From: Manihot esculenta
Taxonomy: Eukaryota > Streptophyta > Magnoliopsida > Malpighiales > Euphorbiaceae
Direction: 5' to 3'
DNA length: 64,000 nt
Assembly (NCBI RefSeq): GCF_001659605.2
Contig: NC_035175.2
Location: 30,475,705 to 30,539,704 of the forward strand
Positions 22,148-33,992 of this stretch are shown piece after piece. The translations under genes were made by a program, and so were the position numbers. How positions within the stretch are numbered: position 1 is the first letter of the stretch; each line of letters begins with the position of its first letter. The notes beneath the pieces were generated by a model, which saw nothing but the letters and a program-made list of their open reading frames with translations, searched no databases and was not told the origin of the DNA.

Positions 22148-22870
22148 CTGAAAAACAAAGTTGGAACAGAGAGTGCATGAAATGCAAGCAAATACTCAGA
22201 GTCTCATCCTTATCTAAGAACTGTTCAATGAACTACGAATGAAAGAAAATTTTACTTCAGTATTGAACAATTCAGCGAGACACTTAGCACATTATATATT
22301 AAAGCTACAAAAAAATGATACATTGGTGATTGATCAATAATGAAGCTCCCACATGAAATAGCTCCAGCCTGCCAATCAAGTTGAGCAAGTGAGACTGGGA
22401 CTCAAGTAGTGAAGTTGTTGTGGCAACAAGATGAAGCAGGCATTAGACAAGAAATTTTAACAAACCCATCAACCAGCTGCAGCAGAAAAAATGTCTGAAT
22501 AAATCCAAATAGATTTTTGAACCAGGAAGACAGATTATAAAACTTGACTAGATGAGAGAGGGATTTGTTATTTGGTGTATCAACAAGAAAAAAAAAAAAA
22601 ACACTACGACCTAGAATCTGCAGAACCAACAAAGGAAGAAAAGAAATTTCTTTTCAGTATCAATTATGCATCAAAACAATGCCAAAATCTCTTTGATTGC
22701 CAAAAACTCATGTTACGAAAGAGAAGAAAATTAAGAAAATTAAGAAAAAAAGAGATTGAAACTTATTCAAACAGCAGAAAATCCAGCTGCTAGTCCCAAG
22801 CATCAAAAGGGTTGAAGGGCTTGAAGCATGTGACAGAGATTTACAAAAATCAAAGATAGGATTAATAAAA

Positions 22871-23589
22871 GGGGGTATTGGATAAAAAAATCCAAATATT
22901 TATGATAATTCACATTTATATCCAACACTTTAAATCTTAGATGATAAAGCCAAACAATTTGCCACAATTATAGCCAAGAGAACTTAATTGAATTTGTTTA
23001 AGTTAACGGTAAATCACAATATAGTCCCTAAAGTTCTATTTGAATAATAAAATAGTTCTTAAATACATACTTTTATTACAATAATATCATTTTTTATTAA
23101 TCTCATTATTCACTCCCTATTCCTACTTTTATATAATATCATAGATATTAATAAAAATTTAAAATATAAAAAAAAATCTTTATAATTTAAAACATATAAT
23201 ATTTTGTTTTATTTAGAATATTACTAATAGGAAGTAAAGTTTTCCAAATATAAAAAAAAAAATTACACATAATTTTTTATATTGAATATAAGCATTCAAT
23301 GAAATATTTTAATATATATTATTTATATGTAATTTTTTATATAATAGAAATTTATTTGTAATAAATATTTATTCAATATAATATATTTAATATTACATAT
23401 ATAATAAATATAAAATATATTTAATTTCAATAAAAAAATTAAATTAAAAGATTATATATTTTATTAATAATATAAAATTTCAGGGACTATAATTGTGGCA
23501 AATTCAAAAAGTTTAGCTTTACTATCTAAAATTTAAAGTGTTGGATATAAATATGAATTACCGTTTGGATTTTTTTATCCAATACCCCC
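22871..23589. mobile_element. MITE with about 100-bp TIRs and 8-bp target duplication
   Basis: The left end GGGGGTATTGGATAAAAAAA matches the reversed right end exactly, and similarity continues for about 100 nt (ATCCAACACTTTAAAT, GCCACAATTATAG). TAATAAAA flanks it at 22863-22870 and 23590-23597. The inside is AT-rich and non-coding. An 8-9 bp duplication with long TIRs fits hAT or Mutator-like MITEs. Confidence 0.85.
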
Positions 23590-24401
23590 TAATAAAACAA
23601 GGAGTGATATGTGTTTATGCAGTAAGTTTCAGAATTTAGGATTGGGTTGGGTTTTTCTGCAATTATAATGTATGGATGAGGATAGGGGTGGCAATTCGAG
23701 TTTGCGTAGACACAAACACGATTAAGGGTTGACACAAACATAATTCGATTAACTAACACGGCTCTTTTATTATACGTGTTCAAAGACACGACATAATTAA
23801 TTTAATCGTGTTACACAAACACGACATGATTAATTTAATCATGTTGTGTTAACACGGCATAATCCATCTAACACGATTTGACTCGAATAAACCTATTAAG
23901 TATTAACACGATTTGACACAATAAATCCATTAACACGATTCAATACATTTAACACGTTTTGGCACAATTCAATATTACTTATTTGACACATTTTGATATA
24001 AATTCATATTTTTAATGTTTTTAAATTTTAAAATAAGATATTATATGAAATTTACATATTTATTTTTAACATTCATAAATTTAGTAATATATTAAAATAA
24101 AAAGCCTAATTGTTTAATGTTAAAGAGAGTTTAAATAATAAATTAATATTTAACAAAAAATTTACAAAACAATATAATATTATATAATACATATAATAAA
24201 TAATTTTTTAATAAACAAAATAGAAATAATTTATTAAAAAATTAATATTTATATTGGACAATATATCTTTTTTAATAATATAATTATGAGTTGATGGATC
24301 AAAACAGAATTGGCAGGTCATAGGTCGGACACATAACACGAAAAAAGAGTGTATAAATGTATCAAATCAGCTTAAGAGTGTCATAAATGTATCAAATCGG
24401 C

Positions 24402-25932
24402 TTAACAATATAAGAAGTAAATATGGATAGATAGATCAGTTACTTAATCTTAGGATTGTATAATCATAGACTTGATTTTCCTTCCTGTTTAGATACCGTC
24501 TCTCATGTATAAATAGGTTGTAATCTCTATTGTGAAAAACAACAACAAAATATTATCTTTCTACATGGGAGACTTAGAGCTCATGTTCTTTTGTGTTACC
24601 CATCTAGGGTAATATTTGTCTCTTATCGTCCACCTAGAGAGGATGCCAAAGTTGTCTTACAATCCGCTTATCAGATCTGTGGTTCGTTTGCCGTTTGGAT
24701 GTTGGGTGGAGGCGTTTAGTTGCCTTGCAACCCGCTTGTCAGATCTGTGATTCGTTTGCCGTTTGGGTGTTGAGTTATCTTCCTTTAGTTCGTTTGAAGG
24801 TAAAGGAGTATAGAATTTTGGTTGAAATGGTTTTTGACAGTAAGATCCATATTATTAAAATTATCCCAACGTCTTCAGTAGTGGCTGACACAGGTAAAAC
24901 ATGATTTTGGATTACCCATAAAGGGTAACATTTGGAGATTTAGGGTTCTATTCATTTGAGTTACCAATAAAGGGTAAAATTTGGAGACGTAGGGCTCTGT
25001 TCATTTTGAGTTACCCATAAAGGGTAACATTTGGAGACTTAGGGCTCTATTCATTTGGGTTACCATAAATGGTAACATTTGGAGATTTAGAGTTTTGTTC
25101 ACCGGGATTACTCATAAAGGGTAATATTTGAAAATTTAGAACTTTGTTCATTTGGATTATCCAGAGTAACATTTGGAGACGCAGGACTCTGTTCATTTGG
25201 GTTACCCATAAAGGATATTTGGAGACTTAGGGCTCTGTGTTTATCGGGATTCCCCATAAAGGGTAACACTTGGAGACTTAGGGCTCTGTTTATCGGATTA
25301 CCCATAAAGGGTAACATTTGGATACTTCAAGCTCCGTTTATCGGATTACCCATAAAGGGTAACATCTAGAAAGGATAACATTTGGAGACTTAGAGCTATG
25401 TTCATTTGGGTTATCCATAAAGGACATTTGGAGACTTAGGACTCTGTTCATTGGGGTTACCCATAAAGGGTAACATTTGGAGACTTAGAACTCTGTTCAT
25501 TTGGATTATCCATAAAGAGTAATATTTGAAGATTTACGGTTCTGTTCATCGGGATTACTCATAAAGGATAACATTTAGAAATTTAGGGTTCCATGCATTT
25601 GGGTTACCCAGCAAGGGTAACATTTGGAGACATCGGGGGCACTGTTCATCGAGTATTGTTCACGGGAACTGTTCACGGCTACTGTTGATTATATATGTAA
25701 CAAGTTGAGCATGATTAACATTTATGCTCCAGTTTGAGGGGGAGTGTTAGAAGTTATAGAGAGTAAATATGTTAATATAACAAGTAAATATTGATAGATA
25801 GATCAGTTACTTAATCTTAGGATTGTATAATCATAGACTTGATTTTCCTTCCTTTTTAGATACCATCTCTCATGTATAAATAGGTTGTAATCTCTATTGT
25901 GAAAAACAACAACAAAATATTATCTTTCTACA
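24402..25932 (+). mobile_element. Small non-autonomous LTR element with a tandem-repeat interior
   Basis: Direct repeats of about 165-190 bp lie at 24402-24565 and 25745-25932 (shared: GATAGATAGATCAGTTACTT, CATGTATAAATAGGTTG, AACAACAACAAAATATTATC, ending CTACA). The 3' LTR starts TGTTAGAAG and is preceded by the Copia-like polypurine tract TTTGAGGGGGAG. Directly after the 5' LTR, TGGGAGACTTAGAGCTC stands where a primer-binding site is expected. There is no gag or pol: the interior is a short leader plus a 49-bp tandem array. The 5' edge of the 5' LTR is uncertain. Confidence 0.75.
24896..25652 (+). repeat. About 15 tandem copies of a 49-bp unit
   Basis: The unit carries ACCCATAAAGGGTAACATTT followed by GGAGACTTAGGGCTCTGTTC and a TTTGGGTT-like end. 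Starts fall near 24915, 24962, 25013, 25062, 25110, 25158, 25203, 25251, 25299, 25347, 25412, 25458, 25507, 25556 and 25605. A diverged unit lies immediately after the 5' LTR (24566-24625), so the array appears to be amplified leader sequence. Confidence 0.9.
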
Positions 25933-25968
25933 TCATGTTCATTGGTTGTGTCTAAAATTGTCACCCCT

Positions 25969-26607
25969 ACTATAAATCTACCGAAGATCCAGCAAGACCT
26001 CCCCTATAAATGGATCTTTTCCATTTAAAGCAAAATACAACTTGCATATAAATTTCATCATGGCCTGCACAGTATATTATAAATACATCCTTTTTCACAT
26101 CAACACCACATTAATATACTTCACAATATCTCCAAAAGACAATTTCCCAATAGCAAATTTTACATGTGGACATGAATGATTTCGTTGTATCACTAAAGCT
26201 TTAGGCGGAACCCACAAGACTATAAGCTTAGCAACTAAAAATTACTACCCAACATTTCACTCTACTGCCTAGTAACAAGCATGTAAAGGCAAACTCAAAA
26301 ATTCAGATCAATGACAAATGCACATTCATTCTCAACTATAACCATAAAATAGGCACAGTTGTTAAGAAAACACTCATCCAACTTCTTCAATTATCAAGGA
26401 GTTATCACATAAATATAAACAATAACAGTAGACACATCCAAGAATGAAGGGAAAAGGAAAATTACACAAGCTATAACATATACAAAGATTTTCCCCAACA
26501 TCACAGAGGCGTATCCAATATATCTTAAAAATCAGAAACATTCAAGATCAAATGGAGAAATATTTTTACATCCAATTCTCAAAACAGAAAATAAATAAAT
26601 AACATAC
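25969..26607. other. No gene seen
   Basis: AT-rich single-copy-looking sequence. It is part of the inferred DET1 5'UTR intron if the candidate first exon is right. Confidence 0.4.
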
Positions 26608-26757
26608 CCGAATTCTTAGCTCCAGAAGCTAATGGTGAGGAAGGAAGGTGAAGTAGAAATTTCGAGACTCCTGGACATAGACATGCAAGAGCAGAGACTG
26701 CAACTTCAAGAACTCTTCGGAATCAGAACCGATTCTCCGGATAGCAAAAGGCAACCT
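26608..26757 (-). other. Candidate non-coding first exon of DET1
   Basis: On the minus strand this GC-richer stretch ends with TTCGG followed by GTATGTTATTTATT, a good donor at 26607. It is the best-looking donor I found upstream of the DET1 acceptor at 22148. A long CT-rich tract just upstream (26758-26800, minus strand) could be a leader/initiator region or a further acceptor. If the exon is real, the 5'UTR intron is about 4.5 kb and holds the MITE and LTR elements at 22.9-26.0 kb. It could equally belong to another gene or to none. Confidence 0.3.
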
Positions 26758-27904
26758 GCGGAAGAAAGAGAGAGAAAAAGAAAAGAAAAGAAAATTTTAA
26801 GGTTAGAGGAACTGGTAATGGGGCGTTGGGCTAAAATGGAGATAGTGAAACACGGGAGTGTGTGGGCAAAAAAAAAACACGGGAGTGAGCTCAATATTTC
26901 TGGGTAATGAAAATGGATAAGGATGTTGGAAAGAAGCTGTAGTGGGAATGGGTTAACAGATTCGGGTGTTGAGTTGTTGATGGAGGTGCGACGTCGCGCA
27001 ACGGGAAGAAGGGGATGGTGCTGGGCAGGTGAGGGTCTCCTGTGTGGTAATAGACTGTTTTCGATCTGTCAATGGACAGGATGGCGTGGGTTTGAATGAA
27101 GACGAGACGATGAAGGATCAGCTCATCGGAGGAATGGCGTAGGAGCTGATGAAAAGGGAAAATGGTTAGGGAGATTGGGTGTCGGGACTGGTTTATGCGA
27201 AGGGAGGGACTGGCGGAGAGATGGAGCTTGCGAGAGGAGGAAGGTGATGTAGGCGTTTCGTGCTAGGGATGATGGCGAAGCCTCGAAGGGAAGCTAGTGA
27301 TAAGCTGGGTTTGAGGGGCGATGGGGTTCAATAGCAGGGAGTGGGTTCTGTGGTAAAGGAGATGAAACTACAGCGTTGTGAGAGATGAAAAGAAGAAACG
27401 GGAGGGATTTCTCTTGGCTATATCTTCAAAATGACCCCTCAAAAATTTTTGGCTCTCCCCAAAATCCCCTCCTCAACGGCAAAAATGAGAGGGTACTTTC
27501 AAGCTCTAAAATTAATTATTTTTTTTTTTTTAAAAAAAAGAAAGAATGGCTGAGATTTTAAAGTATTAAAATGCTTTTTACTTTTCCATATAATGATTCA
27601 AAATCTGTGCTTACAAAATTAGAGGGCTGAGATTCAAAGGTAAATTTTTATTTTAAAAATTTTTAATCAAGATTAAAAAATTAAAAGTACCAAAATAAAT
27701 TAAATATTAGGATTTGAAGTACTAAAATAAAATTAATTTTTTTATCTTCTTCATTTTTTTTAATTTCTTTTTCTTTTTTAAATTGAAACTAAAATACTAA
27801 TTTAATTATAAAAAGACCATTAAATTTTTAGAATATAATTGAAATTTAACTAAAATAAAGATTAATACTTTGAAAAAAATTATTTAATTGAAAATTAATT
27901 TGTT
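26758..27904. other. Possible DET1 promoter region, then AT-rich spacer
   Basis: 26758-27400 is richer in G and C than its surroundings, with CT-rich tracts on the minus strand, as is common for plant leaders and promoters. No convincing TATA or coding frame was found. A plus-strand open frame from 26632 crosses it but has no family likeness. 27430-27904 is AT-rich and empty. Confidence 0.3.
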
Positions 27905-29655
27905 AAAACATCTTTGGCTGCTTTACAGTCTACTCGAATGGTAAATTTTTGGTTTAAAAGATCACTCTGAAATTTTGTAACACATAATACAATTGATAAA
28001 ATTTCTTTTTTAATGGTAGAATATTTTTATTGAGTAGGATTCTATATTCCTGAATAATATCTTATAATAAAATCTTTTTTATTTATTCTTTGTTTAAGGA
28101 TATCGCCATATCCTTGATCTGATGCATCAGTTTCTACAATTTTTGAAAAATTAGGATTACAAATATTTAAATATGGTAGATTTTTGACAGATTTTTTGAT
28201 TTCTTGAATAATTTTAGTATGTTCTTCACTCCATGGTTTGGGATTTGTTTTTAATCTATTATAGAGTGATTTGCAAAAAATTCTTAAATTAGGATAAAAA
28301 TCAGAAATATAATTTAAGGATCCTAAAAATCTTTGTAATTGATTTTTGTCTTTTATTTCATCTGGAAATTTGTCTGCAAACTCAATACTTCTTTGTATTG
28401 GTACAATTATATTTTTAAAAATCTCATGACCTAAAAATCTAATCTTTGTTTGAAATATCTTCATTTTTGGTTTAGATAAAACTAATCCATTTCTTTTTAT
28501 AGTCTTATAAAAAATTTGTAAATGCCGAATATGCTGGGAAATATCTTGACTGAATACTAAAACATCATCTATATATGTTATTATAAAATCATATGGTGTA
28601 AAAATATCGTTCATAATTTTCTGAAATTCACTTGGTGCATTTTTTAGTCCAAAAGGCATTATGTTCCATTCATATTGTCCAAAAGGTACAGTAAATGCGG
28701 TTTTGTATTTATCTTTTTTATCAATTTGTACTTGCCAAAATCCTAATTTCATATCAAATTTTGAAAATATTTCAGCTTTATATAATCGATTTAATAAATC
28801 TTGTTTATTAGGTATGGGATATCTTATCCATCTCAAAACTTTGTTTAATGGTTTATAATTTATCACTAACCTTGGTGCTCCTCTTTCTAATTCTGCATTT
28901 TTTATTACATAAAAGGCTGCACAGGACCAGGGAGATTTACTTGGTCTGATTAAATTTTTTGTCAATAAATCTTGAATTTCTTTCTTACAATATTCTAACA
29001 TTTCTTGATTCATTTGAATAGGTCTTGCTTTTGTTGGAATATCTTGTTCTTTGAAATTTGGTTCATATGGTAATGTTACTATATGTTGTTTTCTATCCCA
29101 AAAAGCTGTTGGTAAATCTGAGCATAAATCTCTTTCAAATTGATCTTGAATATTTTTTATTTGTTGTTTAATAGTTAATGTTTCCAATTGTTCATCTATT
29201 TTTGTAAAATGTAAATCTCTCTTTAGAAATTTTATTTGGTTTTCTATATTATTTATTTTACTTATATTTACTTGTTGAAATAAGTTTACATCATGGTAAT
29301 TTATTGGGGATATAAATTTGAAAATAATCTCTTGCCCTAAAATGTTGGTTTCTAATCCTAATTGTGTTACTTTAAAAGGATATAACATTTGTAGAAAAGG
29401 ATTTCCTAATATGATTTGGGTATTAAGATTTTTAATTAACATAAAACTTGTTTTAAAGCAAATGTCATTATTACAAATATGTGCACTTGGTATTTTATAT
29501 TCTATTTTAACTTTTGTTGAATTTGCCGCTGATAAAGTTTGTTTCGTTTTATGGAAATATTTACTTAGGATTATTCCTTGATCTATGCAATTCATATCCG
29601 CTCCTGAATCTAACATTGCTATAGTTTCAAGTTTAAAGTCTTTAATTGTTAACAT
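27905..29655 (-). pseudogene. EPRV1 protease - reverse transcriptase - RNase H
   Basis: The aspartic protease has LDSGADMNCID near 29590-29620 and LGNPFLQMLYPF. Reverse transcriptase covers about 28950-28400, with VPFGQYEWNIMPFGLKNAP and the catalytic YIDDVLVF near 28558-28578. RNase H starts at VETDASDQGYG near 28130. A stop at 28042 interrupts RNase H; recognisable sequence (STIKKEILSIVLCV) continues to about 27905, where the element ends abruptly. There is no second ORF beyond it. Confidence 0.88.
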
Positions 29656-29850
29656 AATTTTAACATACCATTTTTGAAATTTAATTCTAGTAATACCATT
29701 AAATTTTAATTCTGTTTCACTTTCATTATCTGAATTAATATCTTCTAGTTTTTCTTCTATTTTTGCTTTGTTTTTTAAATTTTGATTTTGTTATAATTGA
29801 TCACATCTAAGCTTTAATTGTCTTACTTCTGATTTTAATTGTTTGATTTT

Positions 29851-31134
29851 TTATTGTAAATCCATAGAAGAAATTGTCGTTATTGGTTTCTTTTGTTTAA
29901 ACATTTGTTCTATTTCTTCAAAATTTGTTGGTGACTCAGTTCCTTGTTTTATTTCTTCATTAATTAGTTTTGTTAATTTTTTAAAAAATTTTCTTTTAAT
30001 ATTAAAATCTTGTACTTGTTCTATTTGTTCTAATACTTGGTTGTATTCTGTTAAGACATTTATTTTATTATTACAAGCACATATTTCTCCTCTGCAATTA
30101 TGGTCACTATTTGTGCTGCACATTGTTCTTGATGAATGGTCACTACTATAATCATCATCTAATTCTGAAGAAGATAAACTAATTTGGTCAATTTTATCTA
30201 ATAACTGGTCAATATTATCTATTTTTAATTCTAATCCTAGCTCATGAATCTTTTTCTTTGCAGGACATTCTTTAGCATAGTGTCCTCGTTGATTACATAA
30301 GTAACATGTTATGTTATCCTTCTTATTTGATTTTTTGTAATTATATTTCTTGTTATAATTTTTTCTTTTAAACGGTTTTCTTTTATCTATTTGTTTGTTA
30401 TTTTTATTATTATATTCTTGTCGTTGATAATTATATTTTCTATAAATTTTATCTGTTTTGAAAGGTTTATATCTCCTTTGTTTTTGTTTTTTAATAGTTC
30501 CAAAACCAAATTGTTCACACCAATTTCCTAGTTCTTTTCTAGATTGTCTATTTTCTGATTTTAATTTATTTTGTAATTTCATATCTCTACATAGTCTTAT
30601 GCCAGTTAAATTTACACAAGTTATTAAATCACCATATGTTAAATCATCATATGAAATATGTCCAAATCTTTGTTCAATTGTTTCTTTAACTTTTGTTGAA
30701 AATAATCTTGGTAATCCGGTTAAAAATTTTTCTTTCCAATGGTAAGCATTTGGGTCTGCTAATGCATAAACTCTTTTTAGGAAATTGTCTTTATACCATC
30801 TAAAATTTTTTAACTTTCTATATTTAAGGTTTTGCAAAATTTCACTATTTTTTTCTGTATATAAATCTAAGTCTCCTATGAAATGTGATATAATATTATA
30901 AACTAAATATGCGAGAATAAAAGATTGTGGTTGTCCAGTTGATGGGTCTGTGACTAATTCTCCTGTTGTTGTGTTAATTCTTCTAGCGGATAAAATATTT
31001 TCTTTTATTTCATTACTTAATAATTTGTCCCACCATGTCCTTAATTCTCCTGTGAATCCTAATATTATATTTTCTGCTGCTTCTTTCTCAGTAATTCCTA
31101 CTATTTGTTTATATATATTTCCTACAATTACCAT
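29851..31134 (-). pseudogene. EPRV1 coat protein region with zinc knuckle
   Basis: Same frame as the pieces before and after. It shows a capsid-like helical part (ELRTWWDKLLSNEIKENIL, later WKEKFLTGLPRLFSTKVKE), a strongly basic tract (RKPFKRKNYNKKYNYKK) and a CCHC knuckle CYLCNQRGHYAKEC at about 30260-30305. An acidic tail follows. The CCHC box directly after a basic tract is typical of caulimovirid coat proteins. It ends at an in-frame TAA near 29851. Confidence 0.8.
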
Positions 31135-31209
31135 TTCTTTAGTAATTTGTATTATTTCTATTTCTGATCTTTCATCTATATTCCATTCATATATATTTTT
31201 TGCATTATA

Positions 31210-32229
31210 TTATTTTTGTTTTCTGTCTAAAATTTTTAAATTATCTGGTCTTTTATTATATTGTCTTTCTATGGTATTTAGAGGAATGGTATAATTTTGG
31301 TCAGAGTCTGATGCTTCTAAAGGATTATCTATGGTTTCATCATCTGAGGAAGAGGTTTCATTATATTCAATTAAAATAGTAATCTTTCCTTTGTCTTTAC
31401 TGGTATTTTCTCCTTTTGTATTACTTTGAAATTGTAAAGGCTCTTCTATTTTAATACCTCCTGAGGTACTAGTGTTTGGAGAAATACTTTGTTCATTTAT
31501 TATTTTTTGTAATAATTTTGACATATCACTTAACTCTGTTTTTGGATTTATTGTTACTACATCTATAGGATTTTGTGAAGGTGGTATCATTTTTGTAAAA
31601 GGTTTATTTATTTGTTTTTTAGCAGGGTCTATGCTATATGGTTTTGCATTAGTGTATTTTTGAGAAATATATGTAGTATTTGGTTTATAAGTTATAGGAG
31701 AATGTGCTTTTGGTATTTCTATATGATCTATGTCTGTTATGGCTTCATGACTTTGTTCTATTTTCTCTTCTACTCTATCTAATTGTTTTCCTAATAAATA
31801 TAATGTTACATTCGTCCAATTATTTTGTAAACACATGTCTTTCATTTCATTATCTTGGATTTTGTTTGTTTGTATTAGTGGTTGTAGTCCATGATATATG
31901 TGATCTTTTTTAAAAAATGCTCTATTCATTGGTGGTTTTTCTGACTCATAATATTGATCACTTGGTTCTCCTATGTCATTAACTTTGTTCCATTTATGTA
32001 TTTTCTTTTCTAAAATATTTAATCTATCTTCATGAAAATATTTTAAGTATGTAAAAAATGGTATAGTTGTTTCTACTTGGTTACAGAATTCAAAATATTG
32101 GTTCTTAATCAAACTTTGTTCTTTTCTCGAATATGTGTTAAGAAAGATATCTCTTTTCCCCCGGTTTTTATCTGACATATAGTCAGCTTGAATTTGGTCT
32201 TTATCAAGGTGAAAAGTCTGTGTTAACAC
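31210..32229 (-). pseudogene. EPRV1 polyprotein middle region (upstream of coat protein)
   Basis: This continues the movement-protein frame. It includes a charged segment (LEKKIHKWNKVNDIGEP), a coiled-coil-like stretch (LGKQLDRVEEKIEQSHEAI) and an acidic Ser-rich part near the end (ETSSSDDET, seen near 31340). Function is not recognised; the position corresponds to the MP-CP linker or the CP N-terminus. It ends at an in-frame TAA near 31210. Confidence 0.6.
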
Positions 32230-32316
32230 ATTTATAGTAAAATCACTATCTTCATATGGTTGACTAAACTGTCCTTGTCGAAAAATGCCTTCTTGTATTT
32301 TTATTCCTTGTGTAGT

Positions 32317-33132
32317 TTATGGTTTAGTTTGGTGGTCAAAGGTTTCTTCTATAGGTTTGGTATCAGATGTTTCTCCAAAAAAAGGTCCTTGATATTGAGG
32401 AATAGCTGATTCCTCAGATATACTTGTATCTGTTTGTATTTCTATATTATGTCTTCTTCGTGAGGATTCTAAGGAATGTCTAGAGGGTTGGTATATAGTA
32501 GAATTGGTTTGTCTAAAAGAGTTTGACCTTTTAAATTTTAATTCTACTGATCCATCGTCATTTTGTATATTATAATATATTTCTTTATTTTCTTTTGGAG
32601 GTAGATTTGGTATTGTTTTTACTGAATATTTCCAACTTTCGGGTAGACTTACATCTTTCCATTGTATGGTTTTTGGTACATTTATATTTGCTTTAGTTTG
32701 ATCAATTTCCCAAAAAATCGTTTCTCTTGTTAGTCTATTATGGTCTATTGTATTTGGACATAATCCTGTATTCATTATTTTATAATTTAACCTATAAAAT
32801 ATCTCATATATATGTGATCCTTTTAACATATTATAATTATGTGTTAAAATGTCTAATGTTAATATTTTCATTATGTGTGGATCTGTTAGGGATATTGTAA
32901 AATTGGGAAAACAATTTGAATATATTGGTCCATTTGTTAGGCTTGTTTCAAATAATCCTAATAGAGAGTCTTTGTAATTTATATGTCTACAATCTCTTAA
33001 TGTTACATGCATACTAGTATTTAAACCTTTTACAGTTAATGGTTTAATTGCAATTTGTACTAAGCCTATATGCATAAATCTATAACCTTGATTAATATAT
33101 TTTAATATTGTCTTTTTACTTAATAGACTCAT
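32317..33132 (-). pseudogene. EPRV1 movement protein region
   Basis: The first 120 residues after the methionine at 33132 resemble the 30K-type movement protein of caulimovirids (around DSLLGLFETSL and FPNFTISLTDP). A Ser/Arg-rich linker follows. The frame is open upstream of this methionine back to a stop near 33255, so the true start could be further up or created by splicing. The piece ends in a TAA at about 32314; the same frame resumes beyond it. Confidence 0.75.
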
Positions 33133-33992
33133 TGATTGGTTTTCTGAATATAGGGGTACAACTTTTTCTTTGGTTTTAATTGCCCTAGCTGCTTTAAAAT
33201 CTAATATACCTTTTTTATATATTGTTGATATGGGTGTTGTAGGTGGTTTCCAATTAGCTAATTACATAAAAGGGTAATTAAAAAAAATAATACATATGAG
33301 TAAACTTTATTTATTTTTTATTTTTTTAATATTAATTTAATTATTAATTAAATTTTTAAATTTTATATATTATTCTAAATATATTCTATTATCAAAAAGA
33401 GGTTAGTGTTTAAAGAAATTGCAGCGTCATCTGCTACATTATCTACCTCATCAATAAAATTTAAGATATAAATGATAAAAATTTAAAAGATCAATACATA
33501 ATTATAAATATTTTTAAAATTTAGAATTTTTTATTATTTTTTCTAAAACTAAAATTTATAATAATTAAAATATTTGATATTATTATTATATTTATTTTAA
33601 TTTTATTAATAATTTAAATGTATTAATTTACATTAATTTAATTCTAAATGACCTTCTAAATTTTTTTTCTAAAATCCACTATAATTATTATTTTAATTAA
33701 AAAAATACATATTGGTTACAAATATTTTATAAAAAAAAATATTTAAACAAAACATACTGTAAGGATAGAATTTAATTAGTTATTAAATTAACATATAATA
33801 TAATTAATACAATTGCAATTATATTATTAACTATATATTTTTATTTTTTTTCACTTTTAACTATATTGTTAATCTTATATATTTTTTAAATTATAATAAT
33901 ATTTAGAGTATATTTTAAAAGAAAGGTTTAGAAGGTAAATTAATTTAAAATTTAATTAATGTAAAAGAGTATACTTAAATTATAGATAAAAC
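33133..33992 (-). other. AT-rich upstream region of EPRV1; no gene
   Basis: Very AT-rich and repeated almost exactly at 44292-45151. It could be the virus's intergenic region or flanking host DNA caught in the duplication. I found no convincing tRNA-Met primer-binding site or TATA box in a clear context. Confidence 0.4.

Larger units (their letters stand above)
23684..25968. mobile_element. AACACG-rich TIR element, interrupted by an LTR element
   Basis: The left end AGGGGTGGCAATTCG pairs with the right end read in reverse, AGGGGTGACAATTTTAG. The left half holds many AACACGA/TTAACACG words (23700-23960). Non-coding. The LTR element at about 24402-25932 sits inside it, leaving only about 36 bp of the right end. 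No target duplication was confirmed. Confidence 0.65.
27905..33132 (-). mobile_element. Endogenous pararetrovirus copy EPRV1 (Caulimoviridae)
   Basis: Minus-strand order is movement protein, coat-protein region with zinc knuckle, aspartic protease, reverse transcriptase, RNase H. There is no integrase and there are no LTRs, which separates it from gypsy elements. All four long open pieces lie in one reading frame and are separated only by stop codons, so a single long polyprotein is implied, as in florendoviruses and petuviruses. The RNase H end is cut near 27905. Family is confident; genus is a guess. Confidence 0.9.

Noticed and set aside
24896..25652. Regular repeats that could suggest a CRISPR array
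   Set aside because: This is a plant genome, the units are contiguous with no unique spacers, and the array lies between two LTRs.
26632..26907. Plus-strand open frame of 91 codons with a Lys/Arg/Glu-rich tail
   Set aside because: No family likeness. It overlaps the GC-richer candidate DET1 leader on the other strand, and the charged tail comes from a purine tract.
29318..32000. Plus-strand hydrophobic frames within EPRV1 (for example 29843-30151, 30950-31294), and their twins in EPRV2
   Set aside because: They are antisense shadows of AT-rich viral coding sequence. Phe/Leu/Ile runs mirror Lys/Asn/Glu codons on the real strand.
27905..33132. EPRV1 as a Ty3/gypsy element
   Set aside because: There is no integrase and no LTRs. 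A movement-protein region and a coat-protein zinc knuckle precede the protease, which fits Caulimoviridae.
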